DNA from: Cryobacterium melibiosiphilum | GTDB taxonomy: Bacteria > Actinomycetota > Actinomycetes > Actinomycetales > Microbacteriaceae | NCBI RefSeq assembly: GCF_003602235.1 | Contig: NZ_QZVS01000082.1 | Coordinates: forward strand, 1 to 47,741 | DNA length: 47,741 bases | Direction: 5' to 3' | Shown here: in pieces, positions 1 through 7,295 of the stretch | How positions within the stretch are numbered: the stretch's first letter is position 1 | How the letters are laid out: every line of letters begins with the position of its first letter | Program-made: the position numbers and the translations under genes | Notes under the pieces: generated by a model | The model's database searches: none | Seen by the model: only the letters and a program-made list of their open reading frames with translations | Told to the model about the DNA's origin: nothing

Positions 1-1
1 C

Positions 2-1444
2 GCGCCCTCAGCGGGGGCAACCCCACCGGCCGCGCCCGCGGCAACCGTTGCCGCGCCGGTGCGGCGCCGTGGCCTGGCCGCCGCCGCGGCGACGCTCGCG
101 CTGAGCCTCGCCCTCGGGGTGGGCCTCGACTCCTCCGCGATGACCCTCGCCGGTACCGGCGCGGCCGGCGGCACCGGGCACACCACCACCGTCGACGTGA
201 CCATGATCAACACGACCTTCAGCCCCGACAGCATCGACGTTCCGGTCGGCGACACCCTCGTGATCAACGTCACCAACGACGACGACATGCTGCACGACCT
301 GGTGCTGGCCAGCGGCGGCGACTCCGGCCGGGTGGCTCCGGGGGCGAGTGCCACGATCAACGCGGGCGTGATCACCGCCGATCTCGACGGCTGGTGTTCG
401 ATCGCCGGGCATCGCCTGCTCGGCATGGAGCTGACCATCAACGCGATCGGTGCTGACGACAGCGCGAGCGCCGGGGCAGCGGATGCCGCAGCCCCCGACG
501 ACGGAACGGCCATGGACCATGGCGCGATGGGTGACGAATCCGTCGAAACCGGGTCGGCCGCCGACGACCTCGTGCCGGGGGCACTGCCGGGGGCGGACTT
601 CGTGGCGCGGGACGCCGCGTTGGCGCCCGCGGCATCCGCTACCGTGCACGAACTGACGATGACCGTGACCGATGAAGAACTCGAGGTCGCGCCCGGGGTC
701 ACGCAGACGCTGTGGACCTACAACGGCGGTGCGACCGGGCCGACGCTGCGCGGCAGGGTCGGTGATGCCTTCGACGTGACCTTCGTCAACGCGGGCACGA
801 TCTCGCACTCGATCGACTTTCACGCCGGAGCGCTCGCACCCGACAAGCCGATGCGCTCGATCGACCCGGGGGAGAGCCTCGAGTACCGCTTCACGGCGAC
901 CCGCTCGGGCATCTGGATGTACCACTGCGGAACCATGCCGATGACGAGTCACATCGCCAACGGCATGTTCGGCGCCGTGATCATCGACCCGGCCGGGCTC
1001 AGCACGGTCGACCGGGAATACTCGCTCGTGCAGAGCGAGTACTACCTCGGCCCCCAGGGTGGTGAGGTCGACTCCGCCAAGGCGCAGGCCGCTGTCCCCG
1101 ACCTCGTGGTGTTCAACGGGTACAGCGATCAATACATGGCCGAACCACTCACAGCCCGGGTTGGAGAGACCGTGCGCGTCTGGGTACTGGACGCCGGGCC
1201 GAACTCCGGCAGCTCATTCCATGTGGTCGGCGGGCAGTTCGACACCGTCTTCAAAGAGGGCGAGTATCTGCTCAAGGACGGCGGCAGCACCGGCAGCGGC
1301 GGGGCGCAGGCCCTCGCGCTGAGTCCCGCGCAGGGCGGCTTCGTCGAGCTCACCTTCACCGAGGCGGGCACCTACAGCTTTGTGACCCACATCATGGCCG
1401 ATGCCGAGAAAGGCGCGCACGGCGTCTTCGTGGTCACCGACTGA
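2..1444 (+). CDS. Copper-containing nitrite reductase-like multicopper oxidase (5' end outside window)
   Basis: The reading frame is open from base 2, so the gene probably begins upstream; an internal GTG at 59 would give 461 aa. Numbering from that GTG, a hydrophobic segment (about 6-23) precedes a first cupredoxin with a complete type 1 copper site (H79, C113, H118, M123). A Ser/Ala/Asp-rich linker (about 132-190) leads to a NirK-like two-cupredoxin unit. There, HSIDFHAG supplies H250, D253 and H255, YHCGTMPMTSHIANGM supplies H289, C290, H298 and M303, and H388 and H444 lie in the last domain. These match the NirK type 1 ligands, the type 2 histidines and the catalytic Asp/His pair, so reduction of nitrite to NO outside the membrane is the best call. 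The extra N-terminal cupredoxin may be an electron-transfer domain. Some actinobacterial relatives carry a long N-terminal membrane region, which would fit the missing 5' part. A short GC hairpin (1452-1467) follows. Confidence 0.82.
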   Translation, partial: APSAGATPPAAPAATVAAPVRRRGLAAAAATLALSLALGVGLDSSAMTLAGTGAAGGTGHTTTVDVTMINTTFSPDSIDVPVGDTLVINVTNDDDMLHDLVLASGGDSGRVAPGASATINAGVITADLDGWCSIAGHRLLGMELTINAIGADDSASAGAADAAAPDDGTAMDHGAMGDESVETGSAADDLVPGALPGADFVARDAALAPAASATVHELTMTVTDEELEVAPGVTQTLWTYNGGATGPTLRGRVGDAFDVTFVNAGTISHSIDFHAGALAPDKPMRSIDPGESLEYRFTATRSGIWMYHCGTMPMTSHIANGMFGAVIIDPAGLSTVDREYSLVQSEYYLGPQGGEVDSAKAQAAVPDLVVFNGYSDQYMAEPLTARVGETVRVWVLDAGPNSGSSFHVVGGQFDTVFKEGEYLLKDGGSTGSGGAQALALSPAQGGFVELTFTEAGTYSFVTHIMADAEKGAHGVFVVTD

Positions 1445-1561
1445 CGGTTGCGGCCCAAACAGGGGCCTTCGTTCAGGTGCGACCGTTAGAGTGGGTAAAA
1501 GGTGAGCCGGGAAGTCTGGTCGGCACAGACTTTTGTACGCCCGAAACCTGAGGACGAGATT

Positions 1562-2950
1562 TTGACTCACCCCACCCCCCTGCCCCCTTCTTCCAGCCCT
1601 TCATCGCCCGCCGTGCTACGGCGCGGCAGCGGCCGTGAGGCCCTGCGCATCGGCGCCATCCTGCGCAAGGAAACCGTCGGCGGTGCCCTGCTGCTGCTGG
1701 CGACCATCGCCGCCCTGATCATGGCCAACACCGGCCTCGCCGACAATTACTATGCGTTCCGTGACGTGAAAATCGGCTACGAGCCGTGGAACCTGAGCCT
1801 CAGCCTGGGCGCGTGGGCGGCCGACGGCCTGCTCGCGATCTTCTTCTTCCTCGCCGGACTCGAGCTGAAACGAGAGTTCGTCGCGGGCGACCTGCGCAGC
1901 GTCAACCGGGCCATCGTGCCCGTCGCCGCCGCGGTCGGCGGCGTGATCGTTCCCGCCGTCATCTACACCCTCATCAACCTGAACTCGGGGCCCGAGGCCC
2001 TGAAAGGCTGGGCGATCCCCACGGCGACCGACATCGCCTTCGCGCTCGCCGTGCTCGCGGTCATCGGTTCCAAGCTGCCCGCCGCCCTGCGTATCTTCCT
2101 GCTCACCCTGGCCGTCGTGGACGACCTGCTCGCGATCGCGATCATCGCCTTTTTCTACACCACCGACATCCTCTTCGGACCCCTGCTGCTCGCGATCATC
2201 CCGCTGGCGCTCTACGCCTTTCTCGCCCACAAGTTCTCTCACTTCTTCGGCACCAGGGCGCTCGCGCCGTGGCTCATCCTGCTGCCGATCGGTTTCGTCA
2301 CCTGGGCGCTCGTGCACGAGAGCGGAGTGCACGCGACCGTTGCCGGCGTGTTGCTCGGCTTCGCCGTGCCGGTGCTGCGCAGTGCCAAGGGCGGGGGGCC
2401 GGATGCCGGTCCCGGCCTCGCCGAGACCCTCGAGCACCGCATTCGGCCCCTCTCGTCGGGCTTTGCGGTGCCGGTGTTCGCGTTCTTCTCCGCCGGGGTC
2501 ACCATCGGTGGTGCCCAAGGCCTGTACGAGGCGCTGACCGACCCGGTCGCGGTCGGCATCGTCGTGGCGCTCGTCATCGGCAAGCCGATCGGTGTTCTGC
2601 TCGCCACCTGGATCGTGACGAAGACCACCAAAGCCAGGCTCGACCCCGACCTGGCCTGGATCGACGTGTTCGGCCTCGCCCTGCTCGCCGGCGTGGGCTT
2701 CACGGTCTCGCTGCTGATCAGCGAACTCGGTTTTGGGCAGGGCACCCTGCTTGACGACCACAGCAAGGTCGCCATCCTGGTCGGCTCGCTGCTCGCGGCC
2801 GTGTTGGCCTCGGCGATCCTGATCAGCCGAAACCGCCACTACGCGAAGATCGCCGAAAAAGAGGCGGTCGACGCCGACGGCGACGGCATCCCCGACGTCT
2901 ACCAGACCGAGGATTCCGACCAGGCCGGCCGGCCCGCCCCGAAGAACTAG
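1562..2950 (+). CDS. nhaA: Na+/H+ antiporter NhaA
   Basis: Membrane antiporter that exchanges Na+ for H+ in pH and sodium homeostasis. The 462-aa product has the multi-helix NhaA fold, with [10 protein letters not shown] (D157) and AVVDDLLAI carrying the ion-binding pair D187/D188, corresponding to D163/D164 of E. coli NhaA. I chose TTG 1562 because AGGACGAG lies just upstream; the frame extends to GTG 1502, close behind a TTAGAG -10-like hexamer, so a 482-aa leaderless form is also possible. The C-terminal tail is unusual: after the last helix it carries an acidic DADGDGIPD motif (about 437-445), like the calcium-binding loops of thrombospondin type 3 repeats. The gene follows the nitrite reductase-like gene on the same strand and ends at a large inverted repeat. 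Confidence 0.93.
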   Translation: MTHPTPLPPSSSPSSPAVLRRGSGREALRIGAILRKETVGGALLLLATIAALIMANTGLADNYYAFRDVKIGYEPWNLSLSLGAWAADGLLAIFFFLAGLELKREFVAGDLRSVNRAIVPVAAAVGGVIVPAVIYTLINLNSGPEALKGWAIPTATDIAFALAVLAVIGSKLPAALRIFLLTLAVVDDLLAIAIIAFFYTTDILFGPLLLAIIPLALYAFLAHKFSHFFGTRALAPWLILLPIGFVTWALVHESGVHATVAGVLLGFAVPVLRSAKGGGPDAGPGLAETLEHRIRPLSSGFAVPVFAFFSAGVTIGGAQGLYEALTDPVAVGIVVALVIGKPIGVLLATWIVTKTTKARLDPDLAWIDVFGLALLAGVGFTVSLLISELGFGQGTLLDDHSKVAILVGSLLAAVLASAILISRNRHYAKIAEKEAVDADGDGIPDVYQTEDSDQAGRPAPKN

Positions 2951-3051
2951 CGTCCGCCCGTACCATTCGACGGAGATCGGCCCCGAAAACCATGGTTTCG
3001 GCAAGAAGGCGTGATCTTGGGTGCTGAATACCGTCGAATGGTACGGGGACG
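2951..3051. repeat. Nested inverted repeat between nhaA and the TA module
   Basis: Perfect 15-bp arms (2959-2973, CGTACCATTCGACGG, and its complement at 3031-3045) extend outward imperfectly to about 2951 and 3051. They enclose a second hairpin at 2983-3001, CCGAAAACC/GGTTTCGG with one bulged A and an AT loop. It lies between the stop of nhaA and the stop of the convergent toxin gene. It could be a bidirectional terminator or a small mobile palindromic element; there is no U-rich tract. Confidence 0.75.
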
Positions 3052-3052
3052 G

Positions 3053-3415
3053 CTAGTCCCAGCGGGGTCGGGAGTCGAGGAGCTGGCGCGGCTCCATGGC
3101 GTCGTGCAGTACGCGGCCGATGACCGATACCTCGCCTTCGCGCCGGCAGAGGAGAAAATGTCGCGGGCTGTGGACGGTCTTCCCTGGTGCGTGGTCGCGG
3201 CTCTGCGCCAGATGCCACGAGAAGACACCGTCGCCTAACTCCGGGCGGGGGAGGCAACCGACATCGTCGCTGCGCGCGGCCGCATCCCGAATGGCGGTGC
3301 CGATGAGTGCCTCGTAGCGCTTGCGTGCCTGCTCGCCGAACTGCTCGTCTGTCCAGGCGAGGATGGCGATGATGTCGGCCTGCGCCGCATGAGTGAGACG
3401 GTATCCCGCCCTCAC
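3053..3415 (-). CDS. ParE/RelE-family toxin of a type II toxin-antitoxin system
   Basis: The 120-aa protein opens with YRLTHAAQADIIAILAWTDEQFG, typical of the first strand and helices of the ParE/RelE toxin fold, and continues with the RYEALIGTAIRDA helix. A later segment around FLLCRREGEVSVIGRVLHDAME matches the C-terminal strands. ParE toxins poison gyrase and RelE relatives cleave mRNA; the sequence does not decide between them, though the ParD-like partner favours ParE. Its GTG start overlaps the antitoxin stop by four bases (GTGA, 3412-3415), the usual translationally coupled antitoxin-then-toxin order. The C-terminus is somewhat longer than in typical ParE proteins. Confidence 0.85.
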   Translation of the reverse strand: MRAGYRLTHAAQADIIAILAWTDEQFGEQARKRYEALIGTAIRDAAARSDDVGCLPRPELGDGVFSWHLAQSRDHAPGKTVHSPRHFLLCRREGEVSVIGRVLHDAMEPRQLLDSRPRWD

Positions 3416-3702
3416 CCAGCCGACTCGTTCCGGGCCGCCGCTCGCACACCGAGCTGTCCGATGACGGCGTCGAGGTTCTCGTCAGCAACGTCATCGAAGC
3501 GACCGGATGCGAGATCCGACCAACCCTGCTCGGCCGCCGCACGCAGTGCGGCAAGTTTTGCTGCACTCTCCAACTCCCGACGTTCCAGGAGCCGAAGACC
3601 GTCTCGCAGCACCTCGCTGGCGTTCTGGTAGCGCCCCGCCTTCACCAGCGATTCGACGAGCTCGTGCTGGTGCTGACTCAGGACCACGTTCCTGGTTGCC
3701 AC
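3412..3702 (-). CDS. ParD-family antitoxin (ribbon-helix-helix)
   Basis: The product is 96 aa when started at GTG 3702, which has GGAGGTGG a few bases upstream; an ATG at 3717 lies inside that ribosome binding site and is less likely. The N-terminus (ATRNVVLSQHQHELVESLV) is the ribbon-helix-helix DNA-binding unit, followed by AGRYQNASEVLRDGLRLLE, the classic ParD second-helix motif, and an acidic toxin-binding tail. It should neutralise the toxin and repress the pair. The frame continues about 60 codons further upstream but reads as Arg-rich noise across the palindromic repeat at 3835-3880, so I excluded that part. Confidence 0.87.
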   Translation of the reverse strand: MATRNVVLSQHQHELVESLVKAGRYQNASEVLRDGLRLLERRELESAAKLAALRAAAEQGWSDLASGRFDDVADENLDAVIGQLGVRAAARNESAG

Positions 3703-3834
3703 GGCGACCACCTCCATTGGCAGTTTATGCCATCGGGTCCCTGTTCGGCAGGGCACAAAAAGCCGTTGGCGGCGTCGACAGGAGCCCCGCAGTCGTCTGA
3801 TTGCAGGCCGTCCCCGCCGTCTGGCGGGTCGCAA

Positions 3835-3880
3835 GAGGCGTTCTGTGACACCTCGTGCGCGAGGTGTCACAGATAGTCCC
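3835..3880. repeat. Solo copy of a dispersed palindromic repeat
   Basis: Perfect 14-bp arms TCTGTGACACCTCG (3842-3855) and CGAGGTGTCACAGA (3860-3873) around a TGCG loop, flanked by GGCGT and TAGTCCC. It is nearly the same element as the units at 28264-28534. It lies downstream of the SulP gene and upstream of the antitoxin, both on the minus strand, in a 249-base stretch (3703-3951) with no gene. It could terminate the sulP transcript. Confidence 0.85.
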
Positions 3881-3951
3881 GTGGTGGGTGGCAAAACCAA
3901 GCGAATGGACCGCTCGCCGGGCCCTGGGTCGCTCGTGGTTCGACGGGGCGG

Positions 3952-5469
3952 TCAGTGGCCGCCGCCGAGGGTGCCGGCGAGGCGGGCGTGCAGGGTGGTG
4001 CTCGCCTCGTTGAGGCCCTCGATGACCACGCGCTTACCGTGGCGCTCGTACTTGTACGTGATCGAGTCGAGGGTCGCGACGGTCGAGGCGTCCCAGATGT
4101 GGGATGCCGACATGTCGATCACGATGTGCTCCGGGTCGTCGGCGTACTCGAACTGGGTCATCAGGTCGTTGCTCGAGGCGAAGAAGAGGGCGCCGGTGAC
4201 GGTGTAGTGCGCGGTGGGTTGCGGTGCGTCGAGCGCTACCGTGCGGTCGACGGTCACGAGGTGGGCGACCCGGCGCGCGAAGGCGACCATGGCCACGATC
4301 ACCCCGACGACCACGCCGATCGCGAGGTTGTGGGTGATGACGATGACGACGACCGTGGCAAGCATGACGGTCGTCTCGCTCGCGGGCATCCGCTTCAGGG
4401 TCGACAGGCGGATGCTGTGCCAGTCGAACGTGAGGTACGACACGATGATCATCACCGCGACCAGGGCGGCCATGGGGACGACCGCCAGCACGTCGCCGAG
4501 CCCGAGCACGAGAACGAGCAGGAAGACCCCGGCGAGGAACGTGGAGATGCGGGTGCGGGCACCAGATGCTTTCACGTTGATCATGGTCTGGCCGATCATG
4601 GCGCAGCCGCCCATGCCGCCGAACAGGCCACTCATGACGTTGGCGACGCCCTGGCCCCAGGTTTCGCGGGTCTTGTTGGAGTGGGTGTCGGTGATCTCGT
4701 CGACGAACTTGGCGGTCATCAGTGACTCGAGGATTCCGACGAGGGCCATGCCGAGCGCGTAGGGGGCGATGATCGTGAAGGTGTCCCAGGTGAGGGGGAC
4801 TGTGGGCAGGAAGAGCTCGGGCAGGCTGCGGGGGAGTTCGCCCTGATCGCCGATCGTGGGCACGTTGATGGCGATGACCACGGTCGCGACCGTGAGCACG
4901 ACGATCGCGACGAGCGGCGCCGGAACCACCTTGGTGAGGCGCGGCATCACGATCATGATGATGAGGCCGGCGGCGACGAGCGGGTAGACCATGAACGGCA
5001 CGCCGAGCAGCTGGGGGAGCTGGGCGGTGAAGATGAGGATGGCGAGGGCGTTGACGAAGCCGACCATGACGCTGCGCGGGATGAAGCGCATCAGCCTGGC
5101 GACGCCGATCAGGCTCAGCACGATCTGGAAGACCCCGGCGAGAATCACCGTGGTGATGAAGTATTCCATGCCGTAGTCGCGCGCGACCGGTGCGATGACG
5201 AGGGCGACGGCGCCGGTCGCGGCGGTGATCATGGCGGGGCGTCCGCCGACGAAGGCGATCGTGATCGCCATCACAAACGACGAGAACAGGCCCACGCGCG
5301 GGTCGACGCCGGCGATGATCGAGAAGGCGATGGCTTCGGGAATCAGGGCCATCGCCACGACGAGGCCGGCGAGCACCTCGCGGGTCAGCAGTTTCGGGCT
5401 GCGGAGGGCGGTGAGTACGGAGGGCTCGGCGCGATAGCGGTTGGGGCGCGGGGTGGTGGTGAGTGCCAT
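3952..5469 (-). CDS. SulP-family inorganic anion transporter with STAS domain
   Basis: A 505-aa membrane transporter. The N-terminal half begins with the conserved LAGLVVAMALIPEAIAFSIIAG stretch and the GLFSSF and ITAATGAVALV segments of SulP proteins. About 10-12 membrane segments follow, then a cytoplasmic STAS domain (about 410-500) in which HIVIDMSASHIWDASTVATL is the anti-sigma-antagonist-like strand/helix. Family members carry sulfate, bicarbonate or other anions; the substrate cannot be read from the sequence. The gene is divergent from the MerR gene, with only 57 bases between the starts. Those bases hold an 11-bp inverted repeat likely bound by MerR, so this transporter is its probable target. 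Confidence 0.9.
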   Translation of the reverse strand: MALTTTPRPNRYRAEPSVLTALRSPKLLTREVLAGLVVAMALIPEAIAFSIIAGVDPRVGLFSSFVMAITIAFVGGRPAMITAATGAVALVIAPVARDYGMEYFITTVILAGVFQIVLSLIGVARLMRFIPRSVMVGFVNALAILIFTAQLPQLLGVPFMVYPLVAAGLIIMIVMPRLTKVVPAPLVAIVVLTVATVVIAINVPTIGDQGELPRSLPELFLPTVPLTWDTFTIIAPYALGMALVGILESLMTAKFVDEITDTHSNKTRETWGQGVANVMSGLFGGMGGCAMIGQTMINVKASGARTRISTFLAGVFLLVLVLGLGDVLAVVPMAALVAVMIIVSYLTFDWHSIRLSTLKRMPASETTVMLATVVVIVITHNLAIGVVVGVIVAMVAFARRVAHLVTVDRTVALDAPQPTAHYTVTGALFFASSNDLMTQFEYADDPEHIVIDMSASHIWDASTVATLDSITYKYERHGKRVVIEGLNEASTTLHARLAGTLGGGH

Positions 5470-5475
5470 TCGTGC

Positions 5476-5503
5476 AACTCTACCCTGACGTTAGGGTTGA
5501 GTT
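5476..5503. promoter_or_regulatory. Likely MerR operator between sulP-type gene and merR
   Basis: Inverted repeat AACTCTACCCT (5476-5486) and AGGGTTGAGTT (5493-5503), 10 of 11 positions pairing, around GACGTT. The core ACCCTGACGTTAGGGT resembles MerR-family operators. On the minus strand TAGAGT at 5481-5476 could serve as the -10 of the transporter gene. Confidence 0.6.
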
Positions 5504-5526
5504 CGCGTTCGTGAGAAGCTGGACCC

Positions 5527-5916
5527 ATGACAGCGGAGACGAACCCAGGCCTCGCGATGATGCACATCGGCGAACTCGCGGAGAAGACCGGCATGTCGCT
5601 GCGCACCCTGCGCCACTACGACGAGATTGGCCTGCTCGCCGCCTCGGGCCGCACCGAGGGCGGCTTTCGCCTCTACACCGAAGACGACCAGTCGCGCCTG
5701 ATGCTCATTCGACGGATGAAGCCCCTCGGCTTCTCGCTCGAGGAGATGACAGCGCTGCTCAGCGTGATCGACAGGTTGCAGGGCGATCAGGCCGACGACC
5801 CGGCCGTGCGCGCCGAGCTTGCCGCCTTCATCACGTCGGCCGGTGAGCGCCGCGTGAAGCTTCAGGAGCAGCTCGCCATGGCCGACGAGTTTCTGGAGCT
5901 TCTGCGCGCACAGTAG
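5527..5916 (+). CDS. MerR-family transcriptional regulator
   Basis: A 129-aa regulator. The winged helix-turn-helix (about 12-80) reads HIGELAEKTGMSLRTLRHYDEIGLL, followed by GGFRLYTEDD and the wing; a dimerisation coiled coil spans about 85-127. MerR proteins bind spaced promoters and untwist them on sensing a ligand. I see no cysteine cluster for metal sensing, and the effector domain is too short to bind a large ligand. It is transcribed away from the SulP transporter across a shared palindrome and probably controls that promoter and its own. Confidence 0.9.
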   Translation: MTAETNPGLAMMHIGELAEKTGMSLRTLRHYDEIGLLAASGRTEGGFRLYTEDDQSRLMLIRRMKPLGFSLEEMTALLSVIDRLQGDQADDPAVRAELAAFITSAGERRVKLQEQLAMADEFLELLRAQ

Positions 5917-5936
5917 GCGCGGTCCCGATAAGGAAA

Positions 5937-5969
5937 GTACTTGCCAAAAGTGCAAGTACCTGCCATATT
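5937..5969 (+). promoter_or_regulatory. Promoter with overlapping operator for the membrane protein/regulator operon
   Basis: TTGCCA (5941-5946) and CATATT (5964-5969) are separated by 17 bases. The inverted repeat GTACTTGC (5937-5944) and GCAAGTAC (5952-5959) overlaps the -35 and the spacer, an arrangement suited to repression. The winged-helix protein encoded at 6420 is the obvious candidate ligand. Confidence 0.65.
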
Positions 5970-5991
5970 GGGGGAAACGGAAAGGAACATC

Positions 5992-6423
5992 ATGGAGACT
6001 CAGTCCCCGGTCAGTCCCGCAGAAGCACGCAGCCTGCTCGATCACGCCGACCGCATCAGCCGCCAGGCCCACGAATCGACCCGCTGGCCGTACATCACCT
6101 TCATCTTGGCTCTCGGCGTATCCACGTCGCTCGGTACCCTGGCCATGGGTTTGACCACCGGCGACGCCTTTGGCATGTCCTACTTCGGCACGCTGACCGT
6201 GGGCCTCGCGCTGATCATCTTCTTCTCGATTTCGATCCAGGGCCGGGCCGCCTTCGCGCGGAGCCGACGCTGGACGGCCTACATTGCGATCTGGGTAGCG
6301 ACCTACGCGGCTGCGATCGTCGTCGCCGCCTGGGTTCACGGCTCGGTCTTGTGGTCGGGCATCACCTCCGGCCTGATCCTCGTTGTCACGATGTCCTGCG
6401 CGGCCTACGAGGCACGGCGATGA
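5992..6423 (+). CDS. Small three-to-four-helix membrane protein
   Basis: A 143-aa protein started at ATG 5992 with AAAGGA upstream. After a soluble N-terminus of about 40 residues (EARSLLDHADRISRQAHEST) come hydrophobic segments near 42-65, 73-92, 103-122 and 125-140. I recognise no enzymatic family. Its stop overlaps the start of the winged-helix regulator (ATGA, 6420-6423), and small membrane proteins are often paired with this regulator type. The operator in front of the operon suggests that the regulator keeps both genes low. Confidence 0.75.
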   Translation: METQSPVSPAEARSLLDHADRISRQAHESTRWPYITFILALGVSTSLGTLAMGLTTGDAFGMSYFGTLTVGLALIIFFSISIQGRAAFARSRRWTAYIAIWVATYAAAIVVAAWVHGSVLWSGITSGLILVVTMSCAAYEARR

Positions 6424-6731
6424 CCGTGACCGAGAAAGCCCACCCCCGGCACCGGCTGGACGAGCACCTGCAGAACCCCGTGCGGTTCTCGATCATGGCC
6501 GCGCTCGCCCGGGCGGGAACGCTCGGCTTTCGCGAAGTTCGGGACGCGATCGAGGTCACTGACTCCGCGTTGAGCAAGCAGGTCGCCCTGCTCGAAGCGG
6601 CCGAGTACGTCTCGGTCGGCAAGGCATTCGTCGGCAAGATGCCCCGCACCTCCCTGACGCTGACCCGCCAGGGACGGCTCGCCTGGAAGGCCCATCTCGC
6701 CGCGCTGACCGAAATCGCCGGCCAGGGGTGA
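6420..6731 (+). CDS. Winged-helix transcriptional regulator (MarR/ArsR-like)
   Basis: A 103-aa single-domain DNA-binding protein: LQNPVRFSIMAALARAGTLGFREVRDAIEVTDSALSKQVALLEAAEYVSVGK is the helix-turn-helix, followed by the wing around PRTSLTLTRQGRLAWKAHLAAL. The order PVRFSIMAAL, SALSKQVALLE and TRQGR is typical of the small winged-helix proteins encoded beside membrane proteins. It starts inside the stop codon of the membrane protein gene (ATGA), so the two are translationally coupled. The GTACTTGC palindrome at 5937-5959 is the likely autoregulatory site. Confidence 0.85.
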   Translation: MTVTEKAHPRHRLDEHLQNPVRFSIMAALARAGTLGFREVRDAIEVTDSALSKQVALLEAAEYVSVGKAFVGKMPRTSLTLTRQGRLAWKAHLAALTEIAGQG

Positions 6732-6827
6732 GCATCCGCTTCGAAGGCCCCGGTCCGAAGTCGTGAGCCCTTACACTGTGGCCGGGGGTGGGTATCCGTT
6801 CCTGGACGCCCACGGTGCGGAGACAGC

Positions 6828-7235
6828 TTGGAATACGTCGGTCGGCGAATAGTCAACGCGAGCAGCGCGACGATCGTCGGCATCCTTGCTGATATTCGGC
6901 GACTGCCGGAGTGGAATACCGCGATCCTGTCGGTCACAACCGGCGATGCCCAGGCCATCGCGCTCAAGACGTACCCGATCAGAGCGAAGCTGCCCGGTGC
7001 GTGCACGATGACCTACGACACGGTTTCGACCAGCCACATCGGCTGGCGGGTCGACGGCTTTCACGCCCATGAAACCGGAAAGTGGACACTCGTGCAGGTC
7101 GCCGACAACGTGACCGAGGTCACGCACACGATCAGGCACAGCGGAGCGGTCTTTCGCCTGCTGGCCGGCGCTTTTCGGACTGTGCCTGGCCTGAGACTCG
7201 ATCGTCTGCAGCGCCGAGCTGAAGGCGGAAAATAG
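6828..7235 (+). CDS. SRPBCC-family (START-like) protein
   Basis: A 135-aa protein starting with TTG 6828; GGAGA lies a few bases upstream and a TACACT -10-like box lies near 6770. The sequence RRIVNASSATIVGILADIRRLPEWNTAILSV matches the first strand, helix and WN motif of polyketide cyclase/START-like proteins. The middle strands (TMTYDTV, GWRVDGFHAH) and the C-terminal helix (FRLLAGAFRTVPGLRLDRLQ) complete the fold. The family binds hydrophobic ligands in a central cavity; no substrate can be assigned. The neighbour at 7296 is on the opposite strand. Confidence 0.75.
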   Translation: MEYVGRRIVNASSATIVGILADIRRLPEWNTAILSVTTGDAQAIALKTYPIRAKLPGACTMTYDTVSTSHIGWRVDGFHAHETGKWTLVQVADNVTEVTHTIRHSGAVFRLLAGAFRTVPGLRLDRLQRRAEGGK

Positions 7236-7295
7236 CGCTTCCCGCCGCTGGATTACGTCACGCTGGCACTCGACGCGCTCGACGCGCTCGGGGAA

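Noticed and set aside
1616..3004. 462-codon minus-strand frame across nhaA
   Set aside because: Composition is that of an antisense GC shadow (Glu/Gly/Asp/Arg runs), and NhaA motifs on the plus strand are unambiguous.
3703..3900. Longer antitoxin reading frame up to 3900
   Set aside because: The extra 66 residues are Arg/Pro-rich, run through a palindromic repeat, and lie upstream of a much better GTG with GGAGGTGG.
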